Below are positions 1-4,221 of a DNA stretch of 9,154 bases, piece by piece. Position 1 is the first letter of the stretch. Every line of letters starts with the position of its first letter. Source of the stretch: JAUPTX01 sp964550665 (lineage in GTDB: Bacteria; Patescibacteriota; Minisyncoccia; Phycocordibacterales; CSBR16-119); assembly GCA_964550665.1 (NCBI GenBank), contig CAZJZW010000022.1, positions 1 to 9,154 on the forward strand, given 5' to 3'. The position numbers and the translations under genes are program-made. The notes under the pieces are model-generated. The model did not search any database and had not been told where the DNA came from. It worked only from the letters and a program-made list of their open reading frames with translations.

Positions 1-2
1 AT

Positions 3-419
3 AAAATTAAAGCCTACTCAAAATTCTCGAACAAAATCTGGAACGCTACTCGTTTTGTACTCGAAAATACAAAAGGTTTTGATATGAATTCAAAGACAGA
101 ACTTTCCCTTGCCCATCAAGAATACATTAGCCAATGGAAATCTCTTGTGACTGAAATAACAAAAGAAATGGAGGAATATAAACTCTACTTGGTTGGAGAA
201 AAGCTGTACCACTTCTTCTGGCACACATACGCTGACATAATACTTGAAGAATGTAAAAAAGATTTAAACGATTCTGCAAAATACACACTAATATATCTAT
301 TAAAAGAACAGCTGAAAGCTCTTCACCCTTTCATGCCTTTTATTACCGAAGAAATCTGGGGACTTATCCACGAGGGAAAACCAGAAAAATTGCTTATAAT
401 TGAAGCATGGCCGGAATAG
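3..419 (+). CDS. valS: Valyl-tRNA synthetase, C-terminal part (5' end outside window)
   Basis: This is the end of a class I aminoacyl-tRNA synthetase that charges tRNA-Val in the cytoplasm. The frame is open from base 3 and has no start in the window. The visible part is the helical anticodon-binding domain: an NKIWNATRFVL segment, an FFWHTYADIILEE helix and an LHPFMPFITEEIW segment, all typical of ValRS. Bacterial ValRS usually continues for some 60-70 residues as a C-terminal coiled-coil arm that contacts the tRNA elbow. Here the protein stops directly after IIEAWPE, so the arm is absent. The stop codon lies 10 bp inside the next gene (13-bp overlap), so the two genes are probably co-transcribed. 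IleRS or LeuRS are less likely given the HPFMPFITEEIW wording. The family call is firm; absence of the arm is read directly. Confidence 0.9.
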   Translation, partial: KIKAYSKFSNKIWNATRFVLENTKGFDMNSKTELSLAHQEYISQWKSLVTEITKEMEEYKLYLVGEKLYHFFWHTYADIILEECKKDLNDSAKYTLIYLLKEQLKALHPFMPFITEEIWGLIHEGKPEKLLIIEAWPE

Positions 420-1090
420 GTTTTAAGACTATCTTTTTTGCACTTGTAGGAGGAATTTTACCAGCACTTTTGTGGCTGTGGTTTTGGTTACGCGAAGATA
501 GTAAAAAACCAGAACCAAAACTCTTACTTCTATTAACATTCCTTATTGGAATGATTTCTGTACTTGTGGTACTTCCGATACAAAAACTTTTCGTCGGACT
601 TGGAATCAATGAAAATATTTTAACTATTATATGGGCATCTATCGAAGAGATCGTAAAGTTTGGCGCAATTTGGGCAATAGCTCTCAGTAGTAAGTCTGCC
701 GACGAGCCGATAGACTTTGCGATGTATATGATTATTGGTGCACTTGGTTTTGCTGCACTTGAAAATGCCCTTTTCTTAATCGATCCGATAGATCTTGGCG
801 AATCGACTGTCGTACTTATCACCGGAAACCTCCGATTCTTGGGAGCAATGCTTTTACACGCTGTTTCTTCAGCCACAATCGGTATTATGCTTGGACTTTC
901 TTTCTATCGAGGCTGGTTTTCAAAGAAAATATATCTTTTATTAGGTCTCGGCGGAGCCATCGCCTTGCATAGTACTTTTAATTTTCTTATAATAAACAAC
1001 GATGGAAGTTTACTGAATGTCTTTAGTATTCTTTGGGTAGTAACGATAATCGTTTTGCTGATGTTCGAACAACTTAGAAGAATGTCGTAG
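407..1090 (+). CDS. prsW: PrsW-family intramembrane metalloprotease
   Basis: A polytopic inner-membrane protein of 227 residues with about six to seven hydrophobic helices. The known PrsW motifs are present: EE..K at residues 80-84, a helix with E119-N120, and histidines at 151 and 188 in later helices, together the expected glutamyl/histidyl metal-binding set. The N-terminus (GGILPALLWLWFWLRED) is a typical PrsW start. The founding member in Bacillus cleaves an anti-sigma factor; here the substrate is unknown. The start at 407 overlaps the end of valS by 13 bp and has no convincing Shine-Dalgarno sequence. An aggagg string at 448-453 sits inside the first helix and does not precede a sensible start. 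The gene probably belongs to the valS transcript, with hsp20 following 28 bp later. That neighbourhood suggests, without proving, a proteostasis role. Confidence 0.85.
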   Translation: MAGIGFKTIFFALVGGILPALLWLWFWLREDSKKPEPKLLLLLTFLIGMISVLVVLPIQKLFVGLGINENILTIIWASIEEIVKFGAIWAIALSSKSADEPIDFAMYMIIGALGFAALENALFLIDPIDLGESTVVLITGNLRFLGAMLLHAVSSATIGIMLGLSFYRGWFSKKIYLLLGLGGAIALHSTFNFLIINNDGSLLNVFSILWVVTIIVLLMFEQLRRMS

Positions 1091-1118
1091 AGAAATTTAT
1101 AAATTTATCTAACAAACT

Positions 1119-1634
1119 ATGTTTAAAAAGAGATCTTTTTTTGAAAAATTAACAGGCGGGCTTTCACTTCGTGATTACGATGAAGATATTTTAGATGATG
1201 AAGATGATTTCGAATCAGAAGACGACTTCGAACAGCCTATTAAAAAAGAATCGAAAAAAATCGCTGTAAACAATGAAAAAGAATGGGCGGAGGAAGAAGA
1301 ACAGATCGGCGAGCTCTCTGTCGATGTCTATCAGACTCCTAGTGAAATAGTTGTTCAAGCGATGGTTGCAGGTGTTCGTCCAGAAGACTTAAACGTAGAT
1401 ATAACAAGAGATACAGTAACTATTGGTGGAAGCAGAAAAGAAAGCAAGACAGTACGAGATGACGACTACTTCACACAAGAGCTTTATTGGGGAGCATTTT
1501 CAAGAACTATTGTTCTTCCAGAAGAAGTTAATCCAGATGAAGCAGAAGCAACAGAAAAGCACGGTCTCCTAATCCTCAAACTTCCAAAGATCGACAAGAA
1601 CAGACAAACAAAACTTAAGATTAAATCTATATAA
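1119..1634 (+). CDS. Small heat-shock protein, Hsp20/alpha-crystallin family
   Basis: A 171-residue ATP-independent holdase chaperone that binds unfolding proteins in the cytoplasm. The alpha-crystallin domain spans roughly residues 65-160. It begins LSVDVYQTPSEIVVQAMVAGVRPEDL and ends with the signature GLLILKLPK (149-157), preceded by the A-x-x-x-x-G-L pattern. A short C-terminal tail (TKLKIKSI) has the alternating hydrophobics expected of an oligomer-bridging I-x-I motif. The N-terminal 65 residues are unusual: a basic start (MFKKRSFFEK) followed by a very acidic stretch (about 19-39, mostly D and E). The start has no clear Shine-Dalgarno sequence. The gene may be read from the valS-prsW transcript or from a local AT-rich promoter (TATAAA at 1098-1103). 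No CIRCE-type operator is visible. Confidence 0.92.
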   Translation: MFKKRSFFEKLTGGLSLRDYDEDILDDEDDFESEDDFEQPIKKESKKIAVNNEKEWAEEEEQIGELSVDVYQTPSEIVVQAMVAGVRPEDLNVDITRDTVTIGGSRKESKTVRDDDYFTQELYWGAFSRTIVLPEEVNPDEAEATEKHGLLILKLPKIDKNRQTKLKIKSI

Positions 1635-1635
1635 G

Positions 1636-1663
1636 AAAAAGCCCTCCGATGTGGAGGGCTTTT
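1636..1663. terminator. Bidirectional intrinsic terminator
   Basis: An 8-bp perfect GC-rich stem (1640-1647 with 1653-1660, loop GATGT) is flanked by A residues on the left and T residues on the right. It can therefore end both the hsp20 transcript (+) and the convergent orphan gene (-), whose stop codon is at 1682. Confidence 0.9.
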
Positions 1664-1681
1664 CATTCTCAGACCAATGAA

Positions 1682-2173
1682 TCAGAGGCCAGCCTTTCGA
1701 GTAAGCGCTTCGAGCCAGTCTTTCATCGATGTACGTCGATCTTCTTCGTGCAGTACATAGGCTTCACAAAGTATCTCGAGCTTTTCTTCCGTCACAGAAA
1801 GAAGATCGCTCTCGAATAACATTTCCATTCCTCCCAGATAAGCCAGGGCCATTTTGACCTTGTACTCACCTTGAAATTTCTGAAGTCGACCCCATCGTTC
1901 ATGTCCCTCACTTCCCATGAAAATGCCGGGAGTATGAACATGGTCCATACCAAAGCCACGTACCGCTTGCACAAGCTGCAGAAGACGAAGTATGTGCTTT
2001 GTATTGTAACAACCATAGCTGTCAATTTTTGAACCTCGCTGCTGTTTAGTGTCGATTTCCAACGAATACTCGTTGTATTCACGAACATCGAAGTTGGTTC
2101 TGATGTTAATACACAGATGTAGCAATGCGTTCAAGAATGGGACTTGACGTCCGTTCACCTGAATGTTCATCAT
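1682..2173 (-). CDS. Orphan hypothetical protein, 163 aa
   Basis: I do not recognise this protein. It has 163 residues, is soluble in appearance and has no signal peptide or membrane helix. The N-terminal half has a hydrophobic segment (FLNALLHLCINIRTNFDVREY). The middle holds a histidine/glycine-rich patch (GMDHVHTPGIFMGSEGHERW, about residues 76-95), and the C-terminal half is predicted-helical and charged (LSVTEEKLEILCEAYVLHEE). Two in-frame ATGs open the gene; I follow the first. Base composition differs from the neighbours: two 60-base lines I counted (1681-1740 and 1921-1980) each have 31 G+C, well above the surrounding sequence. It has its own good promoter (2202-2230) and shares a terminator with hsp20. 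The clean 163-codon frame with promoter and terminator argues that it is real. Function unknown; acquisition by transfer is possible. Confidence 0.75.
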   Translation of the reverse strand: MMNIQVNGRQVPFLNALLHLCINIRTNFDVREYNEYSLEIDTKQQRGSKIDSYGCYNTKHILRLLQLVQAVRGFGMDHVHTPGIFMGSEGHERWGRLQKFQGEYKVKMALAYLGGMEMLFESDLLSVTEEKLEILCEAYVLHEEDRRTSMKDWLEALTRKAGL

Positions 2174-2201
2174 TTTGAATATGCGGTTTTGGTTTATTTA
2201 T

Positions 2202-2230
2202 ACAATAGCATAATATAAATAAAAAGTCAA
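2202..2230 (-). promoter_or_regulatory. Sigma70-type promoter of the orphan gene, with extended -10
   Basis: Reading the - strand, TTGACT (2225-2230) is followed by a 17-bp spacer and TATTGT (2202-2207). A TG sits one base upstream of the -10 hexamer (2209-2210), so this is an extended -10 promoter. The predicted leader to the ATG at 2173 is about 22 nt and has no Shine-Dalgarno sequence. Confidence 0.7.
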
Positions 2231-2245
2231 TAGTGTGATTCGAAC

Positions 2246-2280
2246 AAAAAGAAAAACACCTCCACGGTGTTTTTCTTTTT
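2246..2280. terminator. Perfect 15-bp hairpin terminator next to a displaced tRNA 3' end
   Basis: AAAAAGAAAAACACC (2246-2260) pairs perfectly with 2266-2280 around the loop TCCAC. A/T runs at both ends make it work in either direction. On the - strand it directly follows the displaced tRNA-Phe 3' fragment (2279-2299), just as the intact tRNA-Phe is followed by its own terminator. A broken inverted repeat (GTGATTCG at 2235-2242, CGAATCAC at 2304-2311) brackets it. Confidence 0.8.
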
Positions 2281-2299
2281 GTGCTCAGAACCAGGTTCG
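2279..2299 (-). repeat. Displaced copy of the tRNA-Phe 3' end (21-bp direct repeat)
   Basis: These 21 bases are identical to 2480-2500. There they form the last part of the T-arm, the 3' acceptor strand, the discriminator and the first trailer bases of tRNA-Phe. The offset is 201 bp and the identity stops abruptly on both sides. A T-arm to 3'-end duplicate of this kind is what integration or excision at a tRNA gene by a tyrosine recombinase leaves behind (attL/attR). A truncated tandem tRNA duplication is the alternative. No integrase is present nearby. Confidence 0.8.
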
Positions 2300-2444
2300 G
2301 TCACGAATCACTAAGTCTTTTTCTCAAGTTTTCGAAAAAGCCCAAGTGTTCTCGACCCCACCTCACCTGTCACGATGTGACATGACTGCGGTTTTCGAAC
2401 CCGGACGAAAGCAAAGCAGTTTGCTTTCTCTACTTGCGCTATAT
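2300..2444. other. Non-coding structured segment between the tRNA 3' repeats
   Basis: I find no credible gene in this roughly 145-bp stretch. It contains two perfect hairpins: TGTCAC-GAT-GTGACA (2368-2382) and GAAAGCAAA-GCAG-TTTGCTTTC (2407-2428). On the - strand there is also a tRNA-like GTAGAG followed about 30 bases later by GGGTTCGAA, resembling a decayed D-arm and T-loop, but no cloverleaf can be closed. It could be a worn tRNA gene, the remains of an integrated element, or a small structured RNA. Confidence 0.45.
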
Positions 2445-2478
2445 AAAAAATAACCTCCTTGGTAGGAGGCTATTTTTT
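2445..2478 (-). terminator. Intrinsic terminator of tRNA-Phe
   Basis: The stem pairs 2445-2458 with 2465-2478 around loop TTGGTA and ends in a T-run on the - strand. One position is A-C on the + strand but a G-U wobble in the - strand RNA, so the hairpin is better formed in the tRNA direction. Confidence 0.85.
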
Positions 2479-2482
2479 ATTG

Positions 2483-2555
2483 TGCTCAGAACCAGGTTCG
2501 AACTGGTGACCCTTCCCTCTTCAGGGGAATGCTCTACCAACTGAGCTATCTGAGC
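2483..2555 (-). tRNA. tRNA-Phe (anticodon GAA)
   Basis: The 73-nt cloverleaf closes fully. Acceptor GCTCAGA pairs with TCTGAGC; the D-stem is GCTC/GAGC with loop AGTTGGTA; the anticodon stem is TTCCC/GGGAA with loop CTGAAGA; the variable loop is GGGTC; the T-arm is ACCAG-TTCGAAC-CTGGT, and the discriminator is A. The CCA end is not encoded (the genome reads ACAAT), so a CCA-adding enzyme is needed. The first ten bases are also the last ten bases of the upstream GIY-YIG gene, on the same strand. No tRNA promoter is visible in the 5' flank except within that gene, so the tRNA is probably transcribed through the nuclease gene. Confidence 0.95.
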
Positions 2556-2818
2556 GTTGGTAAGGATATTTTAATATATCCGTCTTTGATTATTTTCTCA
2601 ATGTAATCTCTTCTTTTCAACTTCTTTAACTTTTTCTCAATGTATCTTGCATCTCTCAAAGTATCATATTTTTGAGAAAAAACACACTCTACAAAACCTA
2701 ATCTTTTTGTGGAAGGTGTATGCCCTCCCGAATGGTGTCTAATTCTCTGATCTAAATTATCAGTACTACCTATATAATATTTGTCTTTTTGTGTTTTTAA
2801 TATATAAACCCAAGACAT
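2546..2818 (-). CDS. Single-domain GIY-YIG nuclease, overlapping tRNA-Phe
   Basis: A 90-residue protein consisting only of a GIY-YIG endonuclease domain. It shows VYIL (4-7, the GIY position), YIG (15-17), the conserved arginine R25 in NLDQR, and the metal-binding glutamate in RYIEKKLKKLKRRDYIEK (E61). Stand-alone domains of this type are common in small bacterial genomes; their substrates are mostly unknown, though relatives include homing and repair nucleases. The last codons (CTC AGA TAG) lie inside the tRNA-Phe acceptor 5' strand and bases 8-10, so the gene overlaps the tRNA by 10 bp. An AT-rich box (TAAAAT at 2823-2828) lies four bases before the ATG, and a split tRNA-Phe 5' copy sits just upstream (2835-2894). 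The catalytic residues look intact. Confidence 0.88.
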   Translation of the reverse strand: MSWVYILKTQKDKYYIGSTDNLDQRIRHHSGGHTPSTKRLGFVECVFSQKYDTLRDARYIEKKLKKLKRRDYIEKIIKDGYIKISLPTLR

Positions 2819-2834
2819 AATAATTTTACAAAGG

Positions 2835-2894
2835 AACTGAGTCCCGACGTAAAGTCGGGAGCCCGACCCAAACAGGCGTCGGGCCTATCTGAGC
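2835..2894 (-). repeat. Displaced copy of the tRNA-Phe 5' end, split by a 43-bp hairpin module
   Basis: On the + strand AACTGAG (2835-2841) and CTATCTGAGC (2885-2894) match 2539-2545 and 2546-2555 exactly. In tRNA-Phe those two blocks are contiguous and make up nucleotides 1-17. Here they keep order and orientation but are separated by 2842-2884. Identity ends abruptly on both outer sides. The fragment lies just upstream of the GIY-YIG gene, so tRNA-Phe 5' sequence brackets that gene. This suggests the nuclease gene arrived in an ancestral tRNA-Phe and brought a replacement 5' end. The direct read is the split repeat; the history is inferred. Confidence 0.75.
2842..2884. repeat. REP-like double hairpin (43 bp)
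   Basis: There are two back-to-back perfect 7-bp stems: TCCCGAC/GTCGGGA with loop GTAAA (2842-2860) and GCCCGAC/GTCGGGC with loop CCAAACAGGC (2861-2884). The four arms share the core CCCGAC/GTCGGG, so alternative pairings are possible. The module begins and ends exactly at stem edges, at the point where the tRNA-Phe 5' copy is split. It is much more GC-rich than its surroundings. No T-run follows, so a terminator is unlikely. Confidence 0.7.
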
Positions 2895-2899
2895 CTGAA

Positions 2900-2922
2900 T
2901 AAAAAGTCGTTATGAAAACGAC
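2900..2922 (-). terminator. Weak intrinsic terminator after the one-helix membrane protein gene
   Basis: In the - strand RNA, GTCGTT pairs with AACGAC around a 5-base loop (2906-2922), followed by a T-run (complement of 2901-2905). It lies about 40 bp after the stop codon at 2963. The stem is only 6 bp, so efficiency may be low. Confidence 0.55.
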
Positions 2923-2962
2923 AATAACAAGATTTTAAACGAAAATAGGTAAATAATCAACC

Positions 2963-3220
2963 CTAGAAAGGTAATCTGTCACGAGCATCTTGTAACTCAG
3001 TAATTGAAGCACGGATAGAGGTATATGAATCTTGTAACTGACTTATGTAAGGTGACACATAGTAGTAGGCCAAAATAATAAGTGAGAGCGAGAATAGGAA
3101 TTTTATAAATCTCCAAAAAGCTGCTCGTTTTTGAGCGCCACGTAATTTCAACAATAATTCATTATTTTCTCGAGAAAGTCTGAGAGTTTCTCGAATCATC
3201 TTTTCTGTTTCTTGATCCAT
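2963..3220 (-). CDS. Small one-helix membrane protein, 85 aa, function unknown
   Basis: I do not recognise the family. The 85 residues form a charged, coiled-coil-like N-terminal segment (MDQETEKMIRETLRLSRENNELLLKLRGAQ, about 1-30), then one membrane helix (about 37-57, FIKFLFSLSLIILAYYYVS), then a second polar helical stretch (residues about 60-82). The positive charges K/R before the helix suggest the N-terminal part stays in the cytoplasm. The ATG at 3218-3220 sits exactly 6 bases after an extended -10 box (TGCTAAAAT, 3227-3235), so the mRNA may be leaderless. tRNA-Arg lies 28 bp upstream on the same strand and could also feed transcription into it. It may be a scaffold or anchor protein, but nothing specific can be claimed. 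Confidence 0.72.
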   Translation of the reverse strand: MDQETEKMIRETLRLSRENNELLLKLRGAQKRAAFWRFIKFLFSLSLIILAYYYVSPYISQLQDSYTSIRASITELQDARDRLPF

Positions 3221-3226
3221 GGAAAT

Positions 3227-3235
3227 ATTTTAGCA
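3227..3235 (-). promoter_or_regulatory. Extended -10 box placed for a leaderless transcript
   Basis: On the - strand TTTTATGCTAAAATAT ends 4 bases before the ATG. The TAAAAT hexamer (3227-3232) is 6 bases from the start codon, so the expected transcription start falls on the A of the ATG. The 16-base string differs at one position from the one before parB (9088-9096 region). No good -35 is visible, as usual for extended -10 promoters. Confidence 0.6.
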
Positions 3236-3248
3236 TAAAACTTCTTTG

Positions 3249-3320
3249 TGCCCTCACTCCGAATCGAACGGGGATCTATTCCTTAGGACGGAACTGTTCT
3301 ATCCATTGAACTATGAGGGC
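3249..3320 (-). tRNA. tRNA-Arg (anticodon CCU)
   Basis: The 72-nt cloverleaf has acceptor GCCCTCA/TGAGGGC, D-stem GTTC/GAAC with loop AATGGATA, anticodon stem GTTCC/GGAAT with loop GTCCTAA, a 4-base variable loop AGAT, T-arm CCCCG-TTCGATT-CGGAG, and discriminator A. It reads AGG codons. The T-stem has one C-A mismatch (positions 50-64), and position 32 is G. CCA is not encoded. No terminator separates it from the 85-aa gene downstream on the same strand. Confidence 0.92.
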
Positions 3321-3341
3321 GTAAAAGCATTTTAGTGGAAA

Positions 3342-3375
3342 AAACAAAAAAGCGCCACTCGGCGCTTTTTTGTTT
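3342..3375. terminator. Strong bidirectional terminator after the glutaredoxin gene
   Basis: A 15-bp perfect stem (3342-3356 with 3361-3375, loop ACTC) has a GC core AGCGCC/GGCGCT and A/T arms. On the - strand it ends the glutaredoxin transcript (stop at 3384) and insulates tRNA-Arg, whose 5' end is at 3320. Confidence 0.92.
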
Positions 3376-3383
3376 AAGATTAA

Positions 3384-3617
3384 TTAAAGTCCTAGAAGTT
3401 CTTTGATTTTTGGTTCGTTGTATCCTATAACCATTTCACCGTCGATGAAAATTACTGGAACTCCCATTTGACCAGATCGTTCGATAACCTCAGAACGTCT
3501 TGTTTCGTCTTTTGATACATCATAGTCATCAAAAGCTACTTTATTTTCTGTAAAGAAATCTTTTGCCATGTGACAAAAATGACATGTTGGCGTCGAGTAA
3601 ATTTCTACTTTTTTCAT
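3384..3617 (-). CDS. Glutaredoxin-like thiol-disulfide protein (YruB/NrdH type)
   Basis: A 77-residue single thioredoxin-fold protein of the glutaredoxin superfamily, a cytoplasmic dithiol reductant. The active site is CHFC (residues 12-15) in YSTPTCHFCHMAKDFF. The cis-proline motif GVPVIFIDG (residues about 52-60) and the C-terminal GYNEPKIKELLGL complete the fold. The length fits the short YruB/NrdH-type proteins, which can serve ribonucleotide reductase or general thiol repair; its partner is not in the window. The upstream 60-80 bases on the - strand include TGTTAATAT (3678-3686), a possible extended -10, which would give a leader of about 55 nt with a weak stem-loop (3627-3652) and no Shine-Dalgarno sequence. 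It may alternatively be read through from the division gene upstream. Confidence 0.88.
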   Translation of the reverse strand: MKKVEIYSTPTCHFCHMAKDFFTENKVAFDDYDVSKDETRRSEVIERSGQMGVPVIFIDGEMVIGYNEPKIKELLGL

Positions 3618-3699
3618 GAAATCAAAGACGACGAGATCTTACCTCTGGCGTCACACTAATCTTACTAATATTTTTATATATTAACACAAAACGTTGGGT

Positions 3700-4077
3700 T
3701 TAAAAAATATCTTTTATGAACCCGAAAAATCCCTTGTTTTCCTTTTCTTTTTCTTCGTTTTCCCCCAATTCTTGCTCTACGACGATAACCGACTTTTCCC
3801 CAGCTTTGATAATCCCGAACTTCTCACGAAGGGATTTCTCTACTCCAAAGGGTGTATTCATGTCGTTTAAAGAATCTGCCAAGTTTGCTTCTTGGTCATT
3901 TAGCTTTTGAAGTTCACTTTCAACTTGTCTTGTCTTTTGTTTTGCGATTTTACTTTTTTTATATGTAGCTATTGCGCTATAGGAAAAGAGAATAACCAGA
4001 CCGATTAAAACCACGTAAGTCAAAGGGCTTCTAATTATCTTACTTAAAAATCTCTCTTTTCGAATACGTCTACTCAT
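3700..4077 (-). CDS. FtsB/DivIC-like septum formation initiator
   Basis: A 125-residue bitopic membrane protein. A basic cytoplasmic N-terminus (MSRRIRKERFLSKIIR) is followed by one membrane helix (about 19-38), a coiled coil (about 40-73, QKTRQVESELQKLNDQEANLADSL), and the family's short conserved block EKSLREKFGIIKAGEKSVIVVE (80-101). This matches the septum formation initiator family (FtsB/DivIC), which bridges FtsL and FtsQ/DivIB in the division complex. After the conserved block comes an acidic-basic linker (ELGENEEKEKENKG) and a short hydrophobic end (FFGFIKDIF), perhaps an amphipathic tip. The start lies 12 bases after a good -10 box. The gene is divergent from a 36-codon membrane peptide gene, with only 30 bp between the two start codons. 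Confidence 0.85.
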   Translation of the reverse strand: MSRRIRKERFLSKIIRSPLTYVVLIGLVILFSYSAIATYKKSKIAKQKTRQVESELQKLNDQEANLADSLNDMNTPFGVEKSLREKFGIIKAGEKSVIVVEQELGENEEKEKENKGFFGFIKDIF

Positions 4078-4084
4078 AATTTAC

Positions 4085-4118
4085 ATTATAGTATATAATC
4101 TAGAAATATGATTTTCAA
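4085..4118. promoter_or_regulatory. Overlapping divergent promoters (division gene / small membrane peptide)
   Basis: On the - strand TTGAAA (4113-4118), a 17-bp spacer and TATACT (4090-4095) form a good sigma70 promoter for the FtsB/DivIC-like gene. An alternative TATAAT (4085-4090) lies 7 bases from its ATG. On the + strand TATAAT (4094-4099) lies 8 bases before the ATG at 4108. The two -10 boxes share bases, so the two polymerase sites should exclude each other. Confidence 0.65.
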
Positions 4119-4218
4119 TCCAAAGCATCGAAAGAAAATTAAAATTATTTGGTCAATATTGGCAGGTATTTTAATTTTGAGCTTTATTCTGCTTTACGCC
4201 CCAGCTTTGTTTCAGTAG
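4108..4218 (+). CDS. 36-residue single-helix membrane peptide
   Basis: A short gene with a basic N-terminus (MIFNPKHRKKIKI) followed by one clean hydrophobic helix (IIWSILAGILILSFILLYAPALF), ending in Q and a stop at 4216-4218. The positive-inside pattern predicts the N-terminus in the cytoplasm. A TATAAT box 8 bases before the ATG gives it a near-leaderless promoter. The gene is divergent from the FtsB/DivIC-like gene and ends 3 bp from the lepA stop on the other strand, leaving no room for a terminator. The topology, promoter and snug fit between neighbours argue that it is translated. Function unknown; a membrane-complex subunit is one possibility. Confidence 0.65.
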   Translation: MIFNPKHRKKIKIIWSILAGILILSFILLYAPALFQ

Positions 4219-4221
4219 GAT

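Noticed and set aside
448..472. Alternative prsW start (TTG at 470) behind an AGGAGG string
   Set aside because: It would remove half of the conserved first membrane helix. The string simply encodes the glycines of GGILPA.
394..876. 160-codon - strand frame opposite prsW
   Set aside because: It lies opposite the conserved membrane helices and motifs of PrsW; its serine/isoleucine-rich product is typical of an antisense shadow.
1792..2088. Second - strand frame within the orphan gene
   Set aside because: It is fully contained in the 163-codon gene in another frame, lacks its own start signals and has no recognisable features. The longer frame has the promoter and terminator.
2235..2453. Open + strand frame of 72 codons across the tRNA repeat region
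   Set aside because: It runs antisense through two terminators, a tRNA-derived repeat and two hairpins, has no promoter or ribosome site, and its product looks random.
2483..2818. Group I intron with a homing nuclease in tRNA-Phe
   Set aside because: The tRNA is uninterrupted and the nuclease gene lies 5' of it, not within an anticodon-loop intron. No intron core elements were seen.
2842..2884. Double hairpin as a terminator or CRISPR fragment
   Set aside because: No T-run follows on either strand, and there is no series of equal repeats with spacers.
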